From Pascua guehoae (lineage: Eukaryota; Basidiomycota; Tremellomycetes; Trichosporonales; Trichosporonaceae), in contig BCJX01000001.1 of NCBI GenBank assembly GCA_001600415.1, positions 3,544,410-3,608,409 of the forward strand: a DNA stretch of 64,000 bases. Reading direction: 5' to 3'. A model generated the notes under the pieces. It worked only from the letters and a program-made list of their open reading frames with translations, did not search any database and had not been told where the DNA came from. Of this stretch, positions 12,650 to 23,754 are shown in pieces (position 1 is the stretch's first letter; each line of letters starts with the position of its first letter). The position numbers and the translations under genes are program-made.

Positions 12650-13855
12650 ATGGGCAAGCTCAAGTCTGCCCTCGGCGCACACCAATTCAACGCCAAGCGC
12701 AAGGCGTCCGAGTCTGCCCGCGCCGCCGCGGTCGCCGCAAAGGCCGCGTCAACCAAGCAGTCTGCCGCATCGCGCCGCGCGATCAAGCGGCAGCGGCAGG
12801 AAAAGGAGGCGGCAGCGGGAGCCAAGGCCAGGTCGGGCAAGGCAGCCGGGAAGGTGGACAGCACGACCGAGCCCACCGACCTCGCCGTCGACCCCGCCGC
12901 CGACCCCGCCACCGACCTCGCCGCCGTCACTGCCGCCACGAGCGTGCTGACCTCTGGCGGCAAACGGCCCACCAACCCCTTCCTGCCCGACGACACGATC
13001 CTTCTCCTCGGCGAGGCGAACTTCTCCTTTTCCCGCGCCCTCGTCGCGCGCGGACACGCCGCCCACCTAGTCTGCGCGACGGCCTACGACTCTGAACCCG
13101 CCACAAACGAAAAGTACCCCGACGCGGCGGCGAATGCGGCGTGGCTCCGCGCGCGCGGTGCGCGCGTCGCGTACGGCGTCGACGCGGGCGCGCTCGAAAG
13201 GGCCCACAAGGTCGTCGGGAGGGGGCGGCGGTGGAGCCGCGTCGTCTTCAATTTCCCCCATGCGGGGAAAGGGATTACGGACCAGGATCGCAATGTGCGC
13301 GGAAACCAGGAGATGCTCCTGCGCGCCCTGCGCAGTGTGGCGGGTGTCCTGACCGAGGGGGGCGAGGAGCGGCCCGGTGTCGACGCCGGCGCCTGCAAGG
13401 GGAAGGGAGCAAAGGGCAAGGGGGGAAAGGGCAAGGGAGGAAAGGGAAAGGAAGGAAAGAGCAAGGGAGCAGACTCGGACGACGACGAACCCCCACCCGA
13501 CATCGACGACGACAGCCCCACCCCCTACGCCCCGGTCCCATCCACATTCCACCCGCCCACCCGCCAGGGCTCGTTCCTCATCACCCTCCTCGACCAGCCG
13601 CCCTACTCTGTCTGGGACGTGCGGGGCCTCGCGACCCGCCCACCCCCGCTCTGCCCGGGCACGCGCGACACGCAGCCCCGATACCGCGTCCTGCGCAGTT
13701 TCGAGTTTGTGCCCCGCGCGTATCCGGGGTATGCGCACCGGCGGACTATTGGGTGGAAGGAGGGGCTGAGTAAAGGTGACAATGAGGAGATTGTGGGAAG
13801 GCAGGGGAGGGCGAGGACGTGGGAGTTTGTGAGGCGGGGCGAGGAGGAGAAGTAG
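12650..13855 (+). CDS. BMT5: 25S rRNA (uridine-N3)-methyltransferase, BMT5-like
   Basis: A single exon of 401 codons. Bmt5 methylates N3 of a uridine in large-subunit rRNA in the nucleolus with S-adenosylmethionine. The DUF2431 core runs from about residue 105: ILLLGEANFSFSRAL (SAM-binding loop), CATAYDSE, KYPDA, YGVDA, VVFNFPHAGKGITDQDRNVR, then a final block with RTIGW. The first 100 residues are an Ala/Lys/Arg-rich tail suited to nucleolar location. A Lys/Gly-rich insert (about residues 245-280) of repeated GKGGKGKG units, followed by an acidic run, splits the domain. The start is the ATG in CGACACCATGG; the frame remains open upstream but that part has no protein-like content. It is the only intron-less large gene in the window. 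Confidence 0.92.
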   Translation: MGKLKSALGAHQFNAKRKASESARAAAVAAKAASTKQSAASRRAIKRQRQEKEAAAGAKARSGKAAGKVDSTTEPTDLAVDPAADPATDLAAVTAATSVLTSGGKRPTNPFLPDDTILLLGEANFSFSRALVARGHAAHLVCATAYDSEPATNEKYPDAAANAAWLRARGARVAYGVDAGALERAHKVVGRGRRWSRVVFNFPHAGKGITDQDRNVRGNQEMLLRALRSVAGVLTEGGEERPGVDAGACKGKGAKGKGGKGKGGKGKEGKSKGADSDDDEPPPDIDDDSPTPYAPVPSTFHPPTRQGSFLITLLDQPPYSVWDVRGLATRPPPLCPGTRDTQPRYRVLRSFEFVPRAYPGYAHRRTIGWKEGLSKGDNEEIVGRQGRARTWEFVRRGEEEK

Positions 13856-14190
13856 GGGCGGGGAACGGGGTGGGGTTGTTGGTGGGGGGTTGGGGGTGGG
13901 ATGGCATGGGAGGGGAGGAGGGGAGGCGAGAGTAGGCGAGAGTAGGGGGCTAGAGAGATGGAGGAGGGGGCTGGCGAGCCCGCCGGCGGCGATGGGAGAG
14001 CCTGGGAGACGGGGTGGCATGACCGCGCTGGCATCCGGGCCTGGCCAGCAGGAATAGACTGTATGATATGCATAGATGGAGACTAGATGAGAGTAGTTGC
14101 AGGGGTCTGCACGGACTGGAGCGTGGCGACCAGATGAGGCCTGGTGGTGTGATGTGCGTGGTGTGTCGGCGCGGAGTGGTGACGCGAAGT

Positions 14191-14274
14191 GAGCGGTGAT
14201 GCGAGCGGAACGTCGATGCGAGTTGGGGAGGTGAGCGGTGATGCGAGCGGAGCGTCGATGCGAGTTGGGGAGGT
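14191..14274. repeat. Two head-to-tail copies of a 42-bp unit
   Basis: The unit GAGCGGTGATGCGAGCGG... (42 nt) is repeated back to back with a single A/G difference. A shorter diverged piece (GTGACGCGAAGT) precedes it. It lies in non-coding DNA downstream of BMT5. Confidence 0.85.
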
Positions 14275-15643
14275 GACCGAGACGCCGGGGACAAACCACC
14301 GAGTGACGAATCAATGTCCCAGTGTCCTGTCAACATTGCTCCTCTGACGCTCGCACGGTTCCCGGTAAACATCCACTTGCTCGGGTCAAGGTACACTTGG
14401 GTCTGGGCGAGAATACACCTTGCCGAACGCACGAGCTCCGGTCCCAGCTTGGGCGGTCACCTCACACTCACCACTGCGCGGGACGCCGAGCTCTGGCTTC
14501 CTTGAGCGACCGCGATAACGTGGTCGCTAAAGGATATACTGCAGTGGCCCGAAACAAGGCAGCCCGGCCAAGCAGACGAGTGCCCAGCCGGCCAAGAGAC
14601 CAGAGCACAACGGGCACCCGTCGTGTCCATCTGGATGAGCCGCCCTGTGTGGCCTTCCTCTGCGTGCTAGCGACTCGACGTGCACCTCCGATGTTTGGTC
14701 GGTGCGTAGAGACTGATACGTCCGGAAAGCCAGACTGCCACAGTGACGCTCGAGCTAGCAGTCTCACGACGTAGACTTGGACGCCCCAGTGCCGACCGCC
14801 GCAGCGAGCCGTGGTTGCAAGCAAGGTGTAGCTTTTGCGCACGGGTACTTTGCTCCCGATTGCTGTAGGCCAAGTAAGTAGATGTCACCGCGTCTCTTGG
14901 TGTGTTACCAGTGTTGGTGCTTCCATCCGCGGTGACGGTACGACGCAACCCGGGGTCGAGCCTCGGTACTGCCGCCTCGACCTCGCCATCGCCCTTGGTC
15001 GCGCTTCCCGCCCTCGTCGCCTGCCTCGCCAGCGTCCCGCCCGCATCCCACCTGCCGACGACCTTGGAAATCGAGCTTGGAAATGGACCGCTCGACTCGA
15101 CCGGCGACTCGACAACCCACGTATGCACACCTGCTTGCCATGGTCGTGACTCAGTCGGACCTGGCGGCCAGCACTGGGGGCGGCGCGCACCTCCCCGTGC
15201 TGTCGTTGCCGTGTCAGTCACTGGTCAGTGGCCAGTATACACGGGCACAAGCTGGCAGTCTGCTGATACGTCGTCGTAGCCGGTGGCCGTCACTCGTGCC
15301 GTGCTCAGTGCCTCAAAGACGGGGTACGCGCATGGATGCAGTCTACGGGACGATGGCGGCTGATACAGTATCCGATATCCGTCGGCGTCCCTGGCCGTCT
15401 ATCTGATGGCCCGCGTCGACGTATCTCGCTCGCACCCCGCGATCCCCCGGTTTCGAGCACGTCAGCCTCAGCGTCAGTTTAGTAGCCAACCAGTAACCAG
15501 CGGGCGATCCGGTGGTTCAGTGATTCAGTGACTGACTCGCCGTGCGGGCAGTGCGTCCCTGGCTCCTGGGTTTTTCCAACGTGAGGCTGTTCTTTTCCAA
15601 GCGGTAGTCTATTCGAAGGTGACGGCGACCTGGCCGTGTCCAT

Positions 15644-15728
15644 CGCTTGCCTGCTTGCCTGCTTGCCTGCTTGCTTGCCTGCTTGCCTGCTTGCCTGCTT
15701 GCCTGCTTGCCTGCTTGTCTGCTTGCCC
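15644..15728. repeat. Microsatellite (GCTTGCCT)n
   Basis: About ten copies of an 8-bp GCTTGCCT unit with one 4-bp phase slip and one C-to-T change near the right end. Length is expected to vary between strains. Confidence 0.9.
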
Positions 15729-16615
15729 AAAACGCGGCACGCGCTGTACTGCAGGGTCGCGTGCTGCTATCTGAATTTTCTGGATTCCTGGATGTCTGGT
15801 ATCTCGCAAACTCGAACGCTGGTAGGCTGGGACGCTGGCCCTACGGTGGTTTGACTCGACGCGCTCGACGTGTCCCTGTCCGCCACGGTGTTAATTGAGA
15901 TCTGGGCCCCGCAGGGAGAGTTTTGACAGGTGCACAGGGCAGCAGAACAGACAGGGCAGCGGCGTCGTTGAGGCGTACAGGCGTCACTGTGCACTGGGGT
16001 ACTGGGGTACGCGGGTTCCGGGGTGCGGTCACAGAGGTCAGTCGAGTTGCGAATAGCAGTGCGGTCGCGTATAACAGCATTGCAGGGATGGAACGACGGG
16101 CGGCACTGGACAGGCGTGTCGAGATCTAGGATGCTCGGCGCTCGGGACATGCACAACGGGCAAAAAAGTGGAGGTCGGTAGGTCGGTCGACAGTCTATTG
16201 TCTATGGTCGTTGGTGCTAGCGGGTCTGGGTCGATTGGAAAAACGAGCCTGGTCATATGGTGCAGACTGGCAGCCGCGGGCTAGCCGCGGCAGACTGGGA
16301 GAGAAAGAGAAATGAATGCACGAGCAGCAGTTCGAGTCGAGCAGAGAGCCAAGCGAGGGGTGCATGGCCGAGACGAGGCCCACTGGCCAGTGGCTTAGCT
16401 AACACGAGAAAAGAGGCGAGGCGAGGTATGCAGGCACGCATCCACGCAGTGGTCGAACTCCGAGACGGGGGTGACGCCAGCCAACACGAGTGCATTTCCA
16501 GTTTGCTGCAAAGAGCCAAGACATCCATCATCTAGAAACTGTCCACCTTGTCAACCACCCACTACCTGCCTCTTACTCTTACCCACTCTACCCAACACCA
16601 CCACCAACCACCACC

Positions 16616-18490
16616 ATGTCCGCGTCCGAGCCTACGATTGTGCACTCGTCCAACCCCCTGCCGACGACGGCGGGCCCGAACGGCGCGTCCACCCCGTCCA
16701 TCCCTGGCCGCGGCGGCGCCGGCGGTGCGGGCGGCACGTTTGGCGTCAAGACGGGTCTTGCGCAGATGCTCAAGGGCGGGTGAGTGTGTGTAGGCTGGTG
16801 TGGGACACATTGGGCGGTGGGCTCGGCGTCGGCTTGCGGTTGGCTTCGGTGACGGACCAACGAGCTCGCCTGCACGCCGACCTCGACGCCGACCTCGACG
16901 CCGACCTCGACGCGGACGCCAACACCGGCCCACCCAAGCTGTACAAGCGCTAATGCCAGTGTCATCATGGACGTCATGAATGTCGAGCAGGCCAAGATTG
17001 CCGAGGAGGCCGGCGCGTGCGCCGTCATGGCCCTTGGTACGTACCCCCAGCACCGTGACCGGCAGCACTAGCATCAAGTTCGGGCTAGAACACGCGGGAA
17101 CAGTGCAGGGAGGATGACTAACGAGTGCAGAGCGTATCCCGGCCAACATCCGCCGTGACGGCGGTGTCGCCCGTATGGTGAGTGCATCTTGTGACTGAGA
17201 AACGGGGCTGGGGTTGGGCATGGGTGAGAGGCCAGGTACAGTTATCAAGCGGCCGACTGGCTCGCCGGGCCGTTTCTCGGCTGCCGCTGGGGTAGCGATG
17301 CAAGCTACTCGCCGGGCCTCTGCTCGCGACCACCCCTCGGTGCACGGCAGAGCTGCGTGTCTTTGCCTGCCCGCGCCCTGCCCGCACCCGACTTTTTCTC
17401 CCCCCCCCCCCCGCCCGACTTTTTTTTCTTCTTCTCTTCCTGGACTTTTCCTTTTGCAGCAGGCGACACGCCCATGGCGCGATCGTCCTGCGTTCCTGCC
17501 TCTGATTGTGGACTGGGCGGTTATCTGGCATTCTATTGTCTCCGACGGCATGTCGCCATGGCTGGGCGGGGTCTGTGCATACTTGGCATTTCGATCTGCA
17601 GGTCGCAGGGTGCCGGGGGCTTGCTCAGGTTCGACGCCGTCGGCCCTTGAATGAGGGGCCACCGGGGAGAGTAGCCGGGAGAGGGAGCCGGGCATTGGGG
17701 GGATGAGGGGGTGGTGACCGGGATGGGGATGGATGGCTCGTCGTAGTCCGAGTGTTGGCCGGGCTGTGACTGCTGGCTGTGACTGGTGGTCGAAGCGGCT
17801 GCTGGCTGTCGCTACCAACTGCAGCGACCGATGGTGGCTGTGGCCAGACATTTTTTCAAACCACCTGGTTCTTCTGGCGGCTCTATCAAACACGGGGCGG
17901 GGGCCATTCTCCCTCCGTCCCCAGTACACTCCGCTCTGAATCTGCATGCCACGCGCTCACGACATGGAACCTTGTCCCACGCTGACCCCCAGTCGGACCC
18001 CTCGATGATCAAGGAGATTATCGAGGCCGTCTCGATCCCCGTCATGGCAAAGTGCCGTATCGGCCACACGGTCGAGGCGCAGATTCTCCAGGCCGTCGGT
18101 GTCGACTACATTGACGAGTCCGAGGTGCTCACCATGGCCGACGACCAGCACCACATTGGCAAGCACGCGTTCAAGGTCCCCTTTGTGTGTGGTTGCAAGA
18201 ACCTCGGCGAGGCGCTTCGGCGTATCTCGGAGGGTGCTGCGTGAGTACTGGAATGTGTGGCGGACGCGGACGCGGTAGCCGGGACAGCTTGAGAGGGGCT
18301 AGACCGTGGATGGTGTCGCTTAGACGACGCCGACCGCCGTGTTGGGAAACGCCTGCTCGTCGCGAAAGCATGATCTACAAGCCCGCAGTAGCTTCATGGG
18401 TGGCTGTCGCACCCATCCCACACCTATCACACATCCATCTACGGAACAAGCGGACACGACAGCATCATCCAGTAAACAACCCGCTAATAC

Positions 18491-18521
<31 letters not shown>

Positions 18522-19300
18522 CACCGGCGACGTTGTCGAGGCCGTCAAGCACCAGCGCGCCGTCATGGCCGACATTCGCCGCGCGGCCGCCATGTCCGAC
18601 GAGGAGCTGTACGCCTTCGCAAAGGACCTCCAGGCGCCCTACCACCTCCTCAAGGAGACGGCGCGTCTTAAGCGTCTCCCTGTTGTTTCGTGAGTCGCAC
18701 GGGTCTTGGTCCCTGTCCCCGAGGTGTGGGCGAGCGCGAGTGTGTGGAGCGAGTGTGGGGTGGACGAGCCCAGTCGAAAGACTGGCGACGTCCAACTCTC
18801 TACGACCCACATGCTTTGCTCACGCCCAACCGCTTCGGCTGGGGTCTACCAACCTGCGCTCCTAGACTCGTACTAACCCCAGGTTTGCGGCCGGCGGCGT
18901 CGCCACCCCCGCCGACGCGGCCCTCATGATGCAGCTCGGCTGCGACGGTGTCTTTGTCGGTTCGGGTATCTGTGAGTATTCTGGCACACGGGATGAGCGA
19001 TCGAACACGACCGCAGAGGCTAGAAGAGGGATTGAAAAATAAATAAATGAGACGGCCCAAAATCCCAGAATCCCAGAATGGCGCGATTCCATGCACCCCA
19101 CGCACCACCAACTAACGCCAGTCCTCTCTGGCGACCCGGCCAAGCGCGCCCGCGCCATTGTCCAGGCCGTGACGCACTACAACAACCCCGAGATGCTCGC
19201 GCAGGTCTCGGAGAACCTCGGCGAGGCCATGGTCGGCATCAGCGTCAAGGACGAGGTCAAGACGGGCCGCGCGACGGCCTACGCCGACCGCGGCCACTAG
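16616..19300 (+). CDS. PDX1: Pyridoxal 5'-phosphate synthase, PDX1/SNZ subunit
   Basis: Exons 16616-16779, 16960-17036, 17131-17177, 17993-18240, 18495-18689, 18883-18971 and 19122-19300 give 332 aa, the usual length plus a short N-terminal tail. The enzyme makes pyridoxal phosphate from ribose 5-phosphate, glyceraldehyde 3-phosphate and ammonia supplied by the glutaminase PDX2/SNO, which is not in this window. The (beta/alpha)8 barrel is intact: [18 protein letters not shown] (first Schiff-base Lys), [35 protein letters not shown] (second Lys), [19 protein letters not shown] and VFVGSGIF. A Gly/Pro/Ser-rich leader of about 40 residues precedes the barrel. Intron 3 is 816 nt and carries poly-C and poly-T tracts; the other introns are 94-254 nt. 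Confidence 0.97.
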
Positions 19301-20559
19301 GCTGCGAGCGTGTAGCGCGCGTCAGCGGGGCGAGTTGAGGCGTGCACGAGCGAAACGAGCCGTGGCGAGCGTGGGGATGCCAACGTGCCGAAGGACAGAA
19401 GGCGAAGGAGAACAGGACACGGGTCAAGTATTGTGCAAGAGGAACAAGGGGAGACATAATGGGGAGCGTGAGTAGCACCACCAGCACCACTCGGTTCCAT
19501 CCAAAGACAAAAATCCATAGCAACTATGGCCAGCCGGATCCGCCTCAACGCGGGGTGACCGCGACAGATGCATTTGTACGCGATTCCAACGGGGCCAAGG
19601 ACATAAAACGCACTTGGACCGGCCAAGAGAGGGTTGTGGGGTGCGGCGTACGTTGGCAAGGACCAGGTGTGGTGTCTTGTGCAATCGCACGATCGTTGGC
19701 GCACTTATCCCACATTGACCATACATTCTTGGCGACTACCGCCGTCTCTTCGCCAGTAGACCACCGTGAACGCCTCCAGCGTCTCGCAGTCGGCTTAACG
19801 GGCACGGGTGTCAAGTGTCAAGCATGCGTGCGTCTCTGCAGACGAAAACGGGTTGCTCTCCCCGCCCATTGCCCCACCCCCCGGTCCATCCAGTCACCGA
19901 GCCAACAATGAAGACCAGTCCCCACCAGCGCGCCTTCTTAGTTCCGTAGTTGGAATTTTCTAGTGTTCGCATGTCGACTTGCAGTATGAACGCACAGGGT
20001 CTCTGGCACCCAAAAATCGACCCCAGGCTTGGCAGTTGCCTACTCCACTATCTAACAGTCACCCGTTCAATTCGGGTAGAAGGCAGCAAGGGCGAGCTCG
20101 ACGAGGGCGAGTTCTGAGCTTCTTTTGTTGACCAGAGGGGGTTCTTCTATACCCTGGTTTTCTGCGCCATCGACAGCCGTCGGTGGTGACGACTCGAGTT
20201 TGCACGTATGCAGACCCAACGGGTCAAGTTTGGAAAAGGGACACAAGCCTGAACGGCTAACAGTCTTTACATGCTGGGATGAATGCTACGACTCGTAACC
20301 GTGCTGCAGACTCTTCGTGCTAGGTGGCGATGGACTATATACATTTTGTTGCATCTACTATGTTTGTAGCTGCAGAACTTGTTCCACGTACGTACACTAT
20401 CTACATGCTACCCCACCATCATGCTACCAACCCCTTCAACCAATGATATCTGCTCAACTTCTATACGCTTCCACTTGCACTGCTCTGGGCCAAACTCCTG
20501 TCGTACTCCTCACCTTACGGCAATCTTCCCCCTGCGTACTACTCGTGCTCGTGCGTGTG
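19301..20559. other. Intergenic region between convergent genes
   Basis: 1.26 kb between the PDX1 stop and the stop of the minus-strand regulator. It should hold both 3' UTRs. The only structured element seen is the tRNA-like segment at 19932-20085. Confidence 0.5.
19932..20085 (+). ncRNA. Possible tRNA-like gene with internal intron
   Basis: A perfect 7-bp acceptor-type stem (GCCTTCT at 19932-19938 with AGAAGGC at 20078-20084) encloses an A-box-like D arm (GTTCC/GGAAT, 19941-19956) and a canonical T arm (ACCCG, loop TTCAATT, CGGGT at 20061-20077). A 5-bp anticodon-type stem TAGTG/CACTA (19961-19965 with 20046-20050) can form if about 73 nt are removed as an intron. A run of four T follows at about 20117. 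The spacer between D and anticodon stems is four bases where one is usual, so identity is not assigned. It may be a tRNA relic or chance. Confidence 0.3.
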
Positions 20560-23500
20560 CTACTGTTGCTGCTGCAGCTCCGCCCCCTCCTGCGCCGGCT
20601 GCTGTGCTTGCTGCGGCTGCTGCTGCTGATGTTGCTGTTGCGGTTGTTGCTGCTGTTGCGACTGTTGTTGTTGTTGGGTCTGCTGTTGCAGCGGTTGTTG
20701 TTGGGTCTGTTGCTGCTGCTGTTGCTGCTGCTCCTCTGGCGGCGGCTGCCTCGGCCGCTGCGCCGCCTTGAGAAGCTCCTTGAGAGAATCGCTCGTGTGC
20801 GTCGCGACCGGCCAGACATACGAGATCTGCGCCAGGCTCTTTTGAAGATAGTCGACGTCAATGAGAGCTTGCGTTTTCTGCGTCTCCGAGACGCTGGGCA
20901 GGCCGGCCGCCTGGAGAACAAGCATAGTTCCCGCGACGTAGAGGATGCTGATGGTGAGCGGCGCAAATTGACAAAAAGAGCTGGAGACGTACTGCTGCCA
21001 CGAAAGAGCAGTGACCTCGAGACCGACGGTGGACGAAATGTAGCGCGACTGGTCGACAATCTCCTTTGCTGCGCGAATGCACTCCCTTTGCGCAAGGTCG
21101 TGGATGCCGCTGCGCTCGCCGAGCTCCAGCACGTACGGCCGGAAAAGGATGATCACGTAGGTCTGATACATGCCGTGGGTTGTGACAAGGCTGTTGTTAG
21201 GAAAAAAAAAAAGCGGGGTAGGTGACTCACCTAGGGTGCATAGCGGACCCCTGGGGTGGCCACTGGAGACTGGGAGGGAGCCCCTTACGCCTACATCGTC
21301 AGCACCAGAGTACCCTCACATGGGTGACTCACCAAGCGACGAGTTTATCCCAGAGCATCCGGACACGTGCGATGCGGTGGACGAGTGGGGCACGCATGGT
21401 GTGGTTGCAATGCAGAACCTGGAGGCCATAGTCGCTCAACTGGACGTGGTGGTGGAACATTTCCGAATTGTCCCGGTCCATCGAGTTTGGCAGCTCGCTG
21501 CGGATATACGGCAGCCGCTGGTCGGCGTGCTCACGCAGTGGTAGCGGGTCCTGGGCCATGTACGTCGAGTACCAGGTGGCTGGGGTTAGTGAATGAGGCA
21601 AGAGCAGAGTCTCTCACAGAGATTCATCATTGCGCCAAAGACATCCCTGCGCGCAATGTCAAGTTCCGAGTCAACCGTGAGATCGAGTTCCTTTAGCTGC
21701 TGGTCACAGCGCCGATGAAGACGCACTGCTGGTCAGCACGGTCGCGCCCAGGATATTCAACCTACAATCTTGAGTGAGACACATGGCCATGGCTAGGGTC
21801 AGTATGGAAAAACGTGGGCAGTGCTCACAATATGTCGTGGAACCGATAGGGCTGGTGGGGTCAGCGTTATACCGCTTGTGCATGCGTACTCACTCTCTGA
21901 GCGTTCCGGTGTGGTACTGTGAGATGGTCATGAGGCCGAGGATGGTGCTGAGGCGAGGGTCTGCGACCTCGCCGACCATGAGCTCGAGAGCCTTTTCGAC
22001 ACACCGGTGTCCGCGCTCTCCCCTTGCATCCTCGGGGTAGTACATGGCAAGTTCTGGGCCACGCCAGTACCTCCACCCGACTGCAAGGATCGCGAGGTGA
22101 AGCATTGGGCTAAAGTATATTCCCTTTGCCAGGGGGTCCTTTTCCATTTCAGCCATAAACTTGTCCTTGAAGTGATTGAGACCAAACGAAAGAAGATGGC
22201 CAAAGCCCATGTCGAGGAGGCGCTTATGGTGCGCTGGGTCGAGCGGGAATGGCAGGTAGGGCGCAAGGTAGCCTGGGCGTGCAATGGGGTGGTGGGCGAG
22301 CTCGTCGAGGGCGCGCTGCCAGTCGGGGGCGAGGTGTGCAGGAGAGTAGAACGTTGCAGCAGGGAAGAGGTGAAGGTTGCCCGTAGGAGCGAGGACGAGG
22401 CGGCCGGTGCCGAATGGCTGCCAATCGGGGTCATCGTTGTGAACCTCGAAGAACTCTGGCGTGAGTGGCGGTGGTGGTGGGGGCGGCATTGTAGGCGGCA
22501 TTGCGTTCGGCGACATGGCGTAGGGTGGCATTGCGTTCGGCGGCATCATATGGGGCGGCATGGCGTTAGGATGCATAGCGTGGGGCGGCATTGCAAGGTG
22601 CGGCATCGCGTTCGGCGGCATGGCGTTCGGCGGCATCGCGTAGGGTGGCATTCCGTTAGGCGGCATTGCGTACGGAGGCATCGGTTGTGGCGGCATGGGC
22701 TGTGACGGCCCCTGTTGAGGAGGCGACCGTACGGGCGGCGACTGCTGAGCCCGCATCGCCTCGTCTGCGGGCGCCGGCTGCTGTGCCGCTGGCGGCGGAC
22801 GGGGCGGTGGCGCTTGAGGCGGCGCGGCCGGAGGTGGCCTGGCTGCGATGTTTGGGGCTAGCTGCTGGCCGGGAGCACCAGGAGGCGAGTGTGCGGGGTT
22901 GGGTGGGCGCCCACGACGCGGGCGCACAGCAGGCCCCGGGCGGATGGCAGGACCAGCCGGCCCAGGGGCAAGGGGGGCGGGGCGGATGGACGTCCCACCA
23001 GCTCCGGGCGCGGGGCGGATAGAGGGCCCGCCAGCAGGGCGCACAGGACGGGAGGCAAGGAGTTGTGGTGTAATGGTAGGACGAGGGGCGATGCGCGCTG
23101 ACCCCGACGGTGCGGGCTGGCCGACACTCGAGACCTTGGGACGCCCGTTGATTGCGTTTGCAAGCTGTGTCTCGAGGACGCGCACGCGGTCCTGTAGCGA
23201 CATAATCTTTTGCTTGGCGGTGCGGTCACTGCCGTCAGCAGCTGTGTGTGGGGGTCAACGCACGTGAGACGACCGTCTGCTTGAATCGAGTATTCGCAAT
23301 ACTTGCCCAGCCGCTTGCATAGAGTGCATGTAGGGCTGTCGCCTGGAGGACATGAGTGTCAGCGCGTCACGGTTCACAGTGACAGCGTCCAGCCATTCTG
23401 TCGCTGGCTGAAGCGCGTCACGGTTGGCTCACCAGAACACTTGCTCTTCCTCCGCCTGCAGCGCTCGCAGGCACGCCCGACATTCTTTCTGGAAGGCGCG

Positions 23501-23754
23501 GCAGCCGTTCTGCTGCTTGGTCCATCATCCTCGTCGTCGTCCATCCGGTCGCCCATGTCAGGCGAGGCCGAGCGACGTGCAGAGACGGGTGAGCTCGGCG
23601 ACACGCTGTGCCGGTCCAGAAGCGCGTCCACCTGGCCCACATGCTCCGACTCTAATGCCGGGTCGATTTCGATGGGCGCGTCTGCTGAGCCTTGAACGGG
23701 GGGTTGAGGCGCACCCGAGCGTTGAGGCTCACCCGAGTCCGAGTCGACGTCCAT
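20560..23754 (-). CDS. Zn(II)2Cys6 fungal transcription factor with polyglutamine tail
   Basis: Exons in transcript order: 23754-23433, 23342-23264, 23228-21894, 21851-21829, 21792-21766, 21725-21618, 21579-21333, 21269-21231 and 21190-20560. They total 936 codons in one frame. It should be a nuclear DNA-binding regulator. The N-terminus is acidic and Ser-rich. A binuclear zinc cluster spans about residues 93-125 (CERCRRRKSKC...CTLCKRLGKYC, six Cys) and is split by intron 1. A short coiled coil follows, then a long Pro-rich linker with about ten MPPNAMPP/MPPYAMPP repeats. The fungal_trans middle-homology domain contains MAMCLTQDLRLHRR. The last 80 residues are mostly Gln. Intron 2 is 35 nt and its acceptor was chosen to keep frame; the 23-, 27- and 39-nt exons are inferred from frame continuity. 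The target genes are unknown. Confidence 0.88.

Larger units (their letters stand above)
13856..16615. other. 2.8-kb intergenic region with tandem repeats
   Basis: No supportable gene. It contains a 42-bp direct duplication (14191-14274) and an 8-bp microsatellite (15644-15728). A spliced frame can be drawn at about 14834-15280 (GTAAGT donor at 14874), but it has no recognisable family or confident end. The last 80 bases before 16616 are the pyrimidine/CA-rich leader of PDX1. Confidence 0.5.

Noticed and set aside
13067..14314. 415-codon minus-strand frame opposite BMT5
   Set aside because: Shadow of the BMT5 exon; the upstream part is the 42-bp repeat and no known domain appears.
14834..15280. 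Possible spliced gene in the BMT5-PDX1 gap
   Set aside because: A GTAAGT donor and an open frame exist, but there is no recognisable protein, no convincing end and neighbouring microsatellite DNA.
16562..17947. 461-codon minus-strand frame opposite PDX1
   Set aside because: Runs through PDX1 exons and its low-complexity long intron; PDX1 on the other strand is certain.
20317..21225. Plus-strand frame with a long Leu run
   Set aside because: Antisense of the polyglutamine-coding exon of the zinc-cluster regulator.
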